Origin: Alistipes muris
Lineage (GTDB): Bacteria; Bacteroidota; Bacteroidia; Bacteroidales; Rikenellaceae
Reading direction: 5' to 3'
Length of the DNA stretch: 64,000 nt
Assembly: GCF_943193205.1 (NCBI RefSeq)
Contig: NZ_CALPDD010000002.1
Location: 146,902-210,901, forward strand
Part shown: positions 61,793 through 64,000 of the stretch, piece by piece
Numbering within the stretch: the first letter of the stretch is position 1
Layout of the letters: the number at the start of each line of letters is the position of its first letter
The notes under the pieces: model-generated
Seen by the model: only the letters and a program-made list of their open reading frames with translations
Told to the model about the DNA's origin: nothing
Databases searched by the model: none
Made by a program: the position numbers and the translations under genes

Positions 61793-63835
61793 TCAGCCGA
61801 CAATCGCTCCGGCCGCCGTCTTCTCGCCGGGCCCGAGCAACCGCAGCCTGCCGTCGGCATCTTCGGCCATGAGAATCATGCCGCGCGAAAGAATGCCCTT
61901 CAACTCGCGGGGTTCGAGGTTGACGAGGACCAGCACCTGCCGGCCGACCAACTCCTCGGGCGAGAAATATTCGGCGATGCCCGAAACGATTTCGCGGCGG
62001 TCGATACCCGTGTCGACGGTGAGTTTGAGCAGTTTCTTGGTCTTTGCGACCTTTTCGGCCGCAAGAACGGTCGAAACCCGGATGTCCATCTTCTGAAAAT
62101 CGTCAAAAGAAACGGCATCTTTCTGCGGCTCGGCCTGCTGTACCGATTCGGCCGCCCGGTTGGCTGCCTTGGTCGCTTCGAGCTTGTCGAGCTGGCGCTG
62201 AATCACCTCGTCCTCGATTTTCTCGAAGAGCAGCGCCGGCTCACCGATACGATGGCCCGCAGGAATCAAATCGGTCGCACCGAGACGCTCCCAGTCGAAT
62301 TTGTCGACCGCGAGCATCGCAAGTATCTTCCGGGCCGAGAAAGGCATGAACGGCTCGATGGCGACGGCGGTGTTGGCCGTAATCTGCAACGCGACGTAAA
62401 GGATGGTCTTCACCCGCTCGGGGTCGCTCTTGACGACTTTCCAAGGCTCCGTATCGGCGAGATACTTGTTGCCGATGCGGGCGATGTTCATCGCATCCTT
62501 GAGCGCCTCGCGGAAATGGTAATTCTCGATATTCTTTTCGAGCGAACCTTTCACGGCCGCCACCTCGGCAATCGTCTCGCGGTCGTAGTCGTTCAACCCG
62601 CCGCAAGCCGGAACGATGCCGCCGAAATATTTCTGGGTCAACACCAGCGCCCGATTGACGAAGTTGCCGAGCACGGCGACGAGTTCGTTGTTGTTGCGGG
62701 CCTGGAAATCCTTCCAGGTGAAATCGTTGTCCTTGGTCTCGGGAGCGTTGGCGCAGAGCACGTAACGCAGCACATCCTCCTTGCCGGGGAACTCGTCGAG
62801 ATACTCGTGCAGCCAGACGGCCCAGTTGCGCGAAGTGGAAATCTTGTCGCCCTCGAGGTTGAGAAACTCGTTGGACGGCACGTTTTCGGGCAGAATATAA
62901 TCGCCGTGCGCCTTGAGCATCGACGGGAAGACGATGCAATGGAAGACGATGTTGTCCTTGCCGATGAAATGGACCATCTTGGTGTCTTCGGACTTCCAAT
63001 ACTTCTCCCAATCGGGTGTAAAGTCCTTAGTAGCAGATATATAACCTATCGGAGCGTCGAACCACACGTAGAGCACCTTGCCCTCGGCCCCCTCGACAGG
63101 CACGGGAATGCCCCAATCGAGGTCGCGGCTGACGGCGCGCGGCTGAAGCCCTCCGTCGAGCCAGCTTTTGCACTGCCCGTAAACGTTGGTCTTCCACTCC
63201 TTATGGCCGTCGAGAATCCACTCGCGGAGGAATGTTTCGTACTGATCCAAAGGCAGATACCAATGTTTGGTCTCGCGCAGGACGGGCACCGAACCCGACA
63301 CGGCGCTGTGGGGATCGACCAACTCCTCGGGCGAGAGGGTGGAACCGCACTTCTCGCACTGGTCGCCATAGGCGCGGTCGTTGCCGCACTTGGGACACGT
63401 ACCGACGATATAACGGTCGGCGAGGAACGTTCCGGCCTCCTCATCATAATACTGCATGGAGGATTTCTCGATGAACTTGCCCTCGTCGTAGAGCTTGCGG
63501 AAGAAATCGGACGCCGTGACGGCATGCGTAGGCGACGAAGTGCGCGAATAGATGTCGAACGACATGCCCAGGCGCTCGAACGAATCCTTGATGATCCGGT
63601 GGTAACGGTCGACAATCTCCTGCGGCGTGACCCCTTCCTTGCGGGCCTTGATGGTGATGGGTACACCGTGCTCGTCCGATCCGCAGACCGACACGACGTC
63701 GCGGCCCCGCAGACGCAGGTAACGCGTGTAGATGTCGGAGGGGATATAGACGCCCGCCAGATGGCCGATGTGCACGGGACCGTTGGCGTAGGGGAGAGCC
63801 GAAGTAACCAGGTAACGCTTGAACTCTTTAGACAT
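61793..63835 (-). CDS. metG: Methionine--tRNA ligase with C-terminal tRNA-binding domain
   Basis: The 680-residue class I synthetase has [14 protein letters not shown] (HIGH at 22-25), a zinc knuckle [18 protein letters not shown], and the KMSKS-type loop [12 protein letters not shown]-terminal EMAPII-like tRNA-binding domain follows (about 575-680: [17 protein letters not shown]). It charges initiator and elongator tRNA-Met. The start is 47 bases downstream of the stop of the FISUMP-type gene. Confidence 0.96.
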   Translation of the reverse strand: MSKEFKRYLVTSALPYANGPVHIGHLAGVYIPSDIYTRYLRLRGRDVVSVCGSDEHGVPITIKARKEGVTPQEIVDRYHRIIKDSFERLGMSFDIYSRTSSPTHAVTASDFFRKLYDEGKFIEKSSMQYYDEEAGTFLADRYIVGTCPKCGNDRAYGDQCEKCGSTLSPEELVDPHSAVSGSVPVLRETKHWYLPLDQYETFLREWILDGHKEWKTNVYGQCKSWLDGGLQPRAVSRDLDWGIPVPVEGAEGKVLYVWFDAPIGYISATKDFTPDWEKYWKSEDTKMVHFIGKDNIVFHCIVFPSMLKAHGDYILPENVPSNEFLNLEGDKISTSRNWAVWLHEYLDEFPGKEDVLRYVLCANAPETKDNDFTWKDFQARNNNELVAVLGNFVNRALVLTQKYFGGIVPACGGLNDYDRETIAEVAAVKGSLEKNIENYHFREALKDAMNIARIGNKYLADTEPWKVVKSDPERVKTILYVALQITANTAVAIEPFMPFSARKILAMLAVDKFDWERLGATDLIPAGHRIGEPALLFEKIEDEVIQRQLDKLEATKAANRAAESVQQAEPQKDAVSFDDFQKMDIRVSTVLAAEKVAKTKKLLKLTVDTGIDRREIVSGIAEYFSPEELVGRQVLVLVNLEPRELKGILSRGMILMAEDADGRLRLLGPGEKTAAGAIVG

Positions 63836-63881
63836 GACTTACAAAATATTGCTTTCCAAGGTCAAAAGTAGTGAATTTAAT

Positions 63882-64000
63882 TCACAAAAAAGCAACCCGG
63901 ACGACAATTTGCAAAAAAGCAGTCGGCAGATGCTGGACGCAGCGCACGGAGTCGCCGAATGCTCGATCTGTGACTGCAAGCGGCGACACATTGTTCGCCC
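63882..64000 (-). CDS. FISUMP-type surface protein, C-terminal end (partial, 5' part off the right edge)
   Basis: The minus strand reads ANNVSPLAVTDRAFGDSVRCVQHLPTAFLQ and then stops at 63882-63884. The SVRCV(Q) tail is the usual end of FISUMP domains found in Bacteroidetes fimbrillin-like and cell-surface lipoproteins. Only about 39 residues are in the window, so it is unclear whether the gene is intact. The near palindrome GTGAATTTAATTCAC (63871-63885) overlaps its stop codon. It shares the 38-bp identical segment with the remnant at 57755-58099. Confidence 0.65.
   Translation of the reverse strand, partial: ANNVSPLAVTDRAFGDSVRCVQHLPTAFLQIVVRVAFL
63914..63951 (+). repeat. 38-bp direct repeat, copy 2
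   Basis: Identical to 57839-57876 and in the same orientation, lying inside the partial FISUMP-type gene. The 6.1 kb between the copies holds mnmG, three parS-like sites, ilvE and metG. Confidence 0.9.

Overview
The window looks like a chromosomal segment of a GC-rich Bacteroidales, most like Alistipes/Rikenellaceae. The evidence is: promoters of the Bacteroidetes type (-33 TTTG, 19-21 nt spacer, -7 TAnnTTTG); a Bacteroidetes-style dcw cluster; paired GlsA/GlsB-like acyltransferases; PorT-like barrels, DUF4296 and Ig-like lipoproteins; and decayed FISUMP-type surface-protein tails. Genus assignment is inference. No rRNA, tRNA or CRISPR array was seen.

Layout. 1-13.6 kb: mostly minus-strand housekeeping genes. 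These are prmA (cut by the left edge), a TlpA-like thioredoxin and a tightly packed ten-gene run from a flippase (12235) through holB, folK, envelope proteins, rbfA and a LolC/E-like permease to a small protein ending at 2491. xerD alone faces the other way; corA ends the block. 13.6-14.9 kb: gene-free, with a cluster of DnaA-box-like sites, a TCTTGT direct-repeat array and a GC palindrome; this is my best candidate for a replication origin. 14.9-22.5 kb: a plus-strand block of seven phage-like genes (two large unknown/tail-like proteins, ClpP-type protease, capsid-like, portal-like, connector-like, P5-like) with no terminase or integrase. 22.6-24.0 kb: rplY-pth. 24.0-25.3 kb: a MATE pseudogene behind a leader with a terminator hairpin. 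25.3-34.8 kb: the first half of the dcw cluster (rsmH-ftsL-ftsI-murE-mraY-murD-ftsW), ending abruptly in an S4 RNA-binding gene. 35.0-36.9 kb: two acyltransferases, probably for glycine lipids. 37.0-46.6 kb: a long pheS-led operon (TPR, EnvC-like, ybeY, comEC, methyltransferase, YihY, DUF2520, kdsC). 46.7-57.6 kb: patatin/BamA-like fusion, M13 peptidase, pgk, Na+-type ABC exporter, kbl-lrp. 57.7-64 kb: FISUMP fragments around mnmG, ilvE and metG.

Three parS-like palindromes lie just downstream of and within ilvE next to mnmG (60.6-61.2 kb). With the DnaA-box cluster at 14 kb and an apparent change in strand composition there, they suggest that the window covers the origin domain of the chromosome. 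This is inferred from motifs, not measured.

Intergenic space is rich in small repeats: perfect 7-bp tandem arrays, imperfect palindromes bounded by TGTCATTCTGA/TCAGAATGACA ends, and palindromes bounded by AGATAC/GTATCT that carry a -7 promoter motif. Some of these repeats overlap promoters or gene ends, and the phage-like block is interrupted by them, so it appears to be an old resident of the chromosome.
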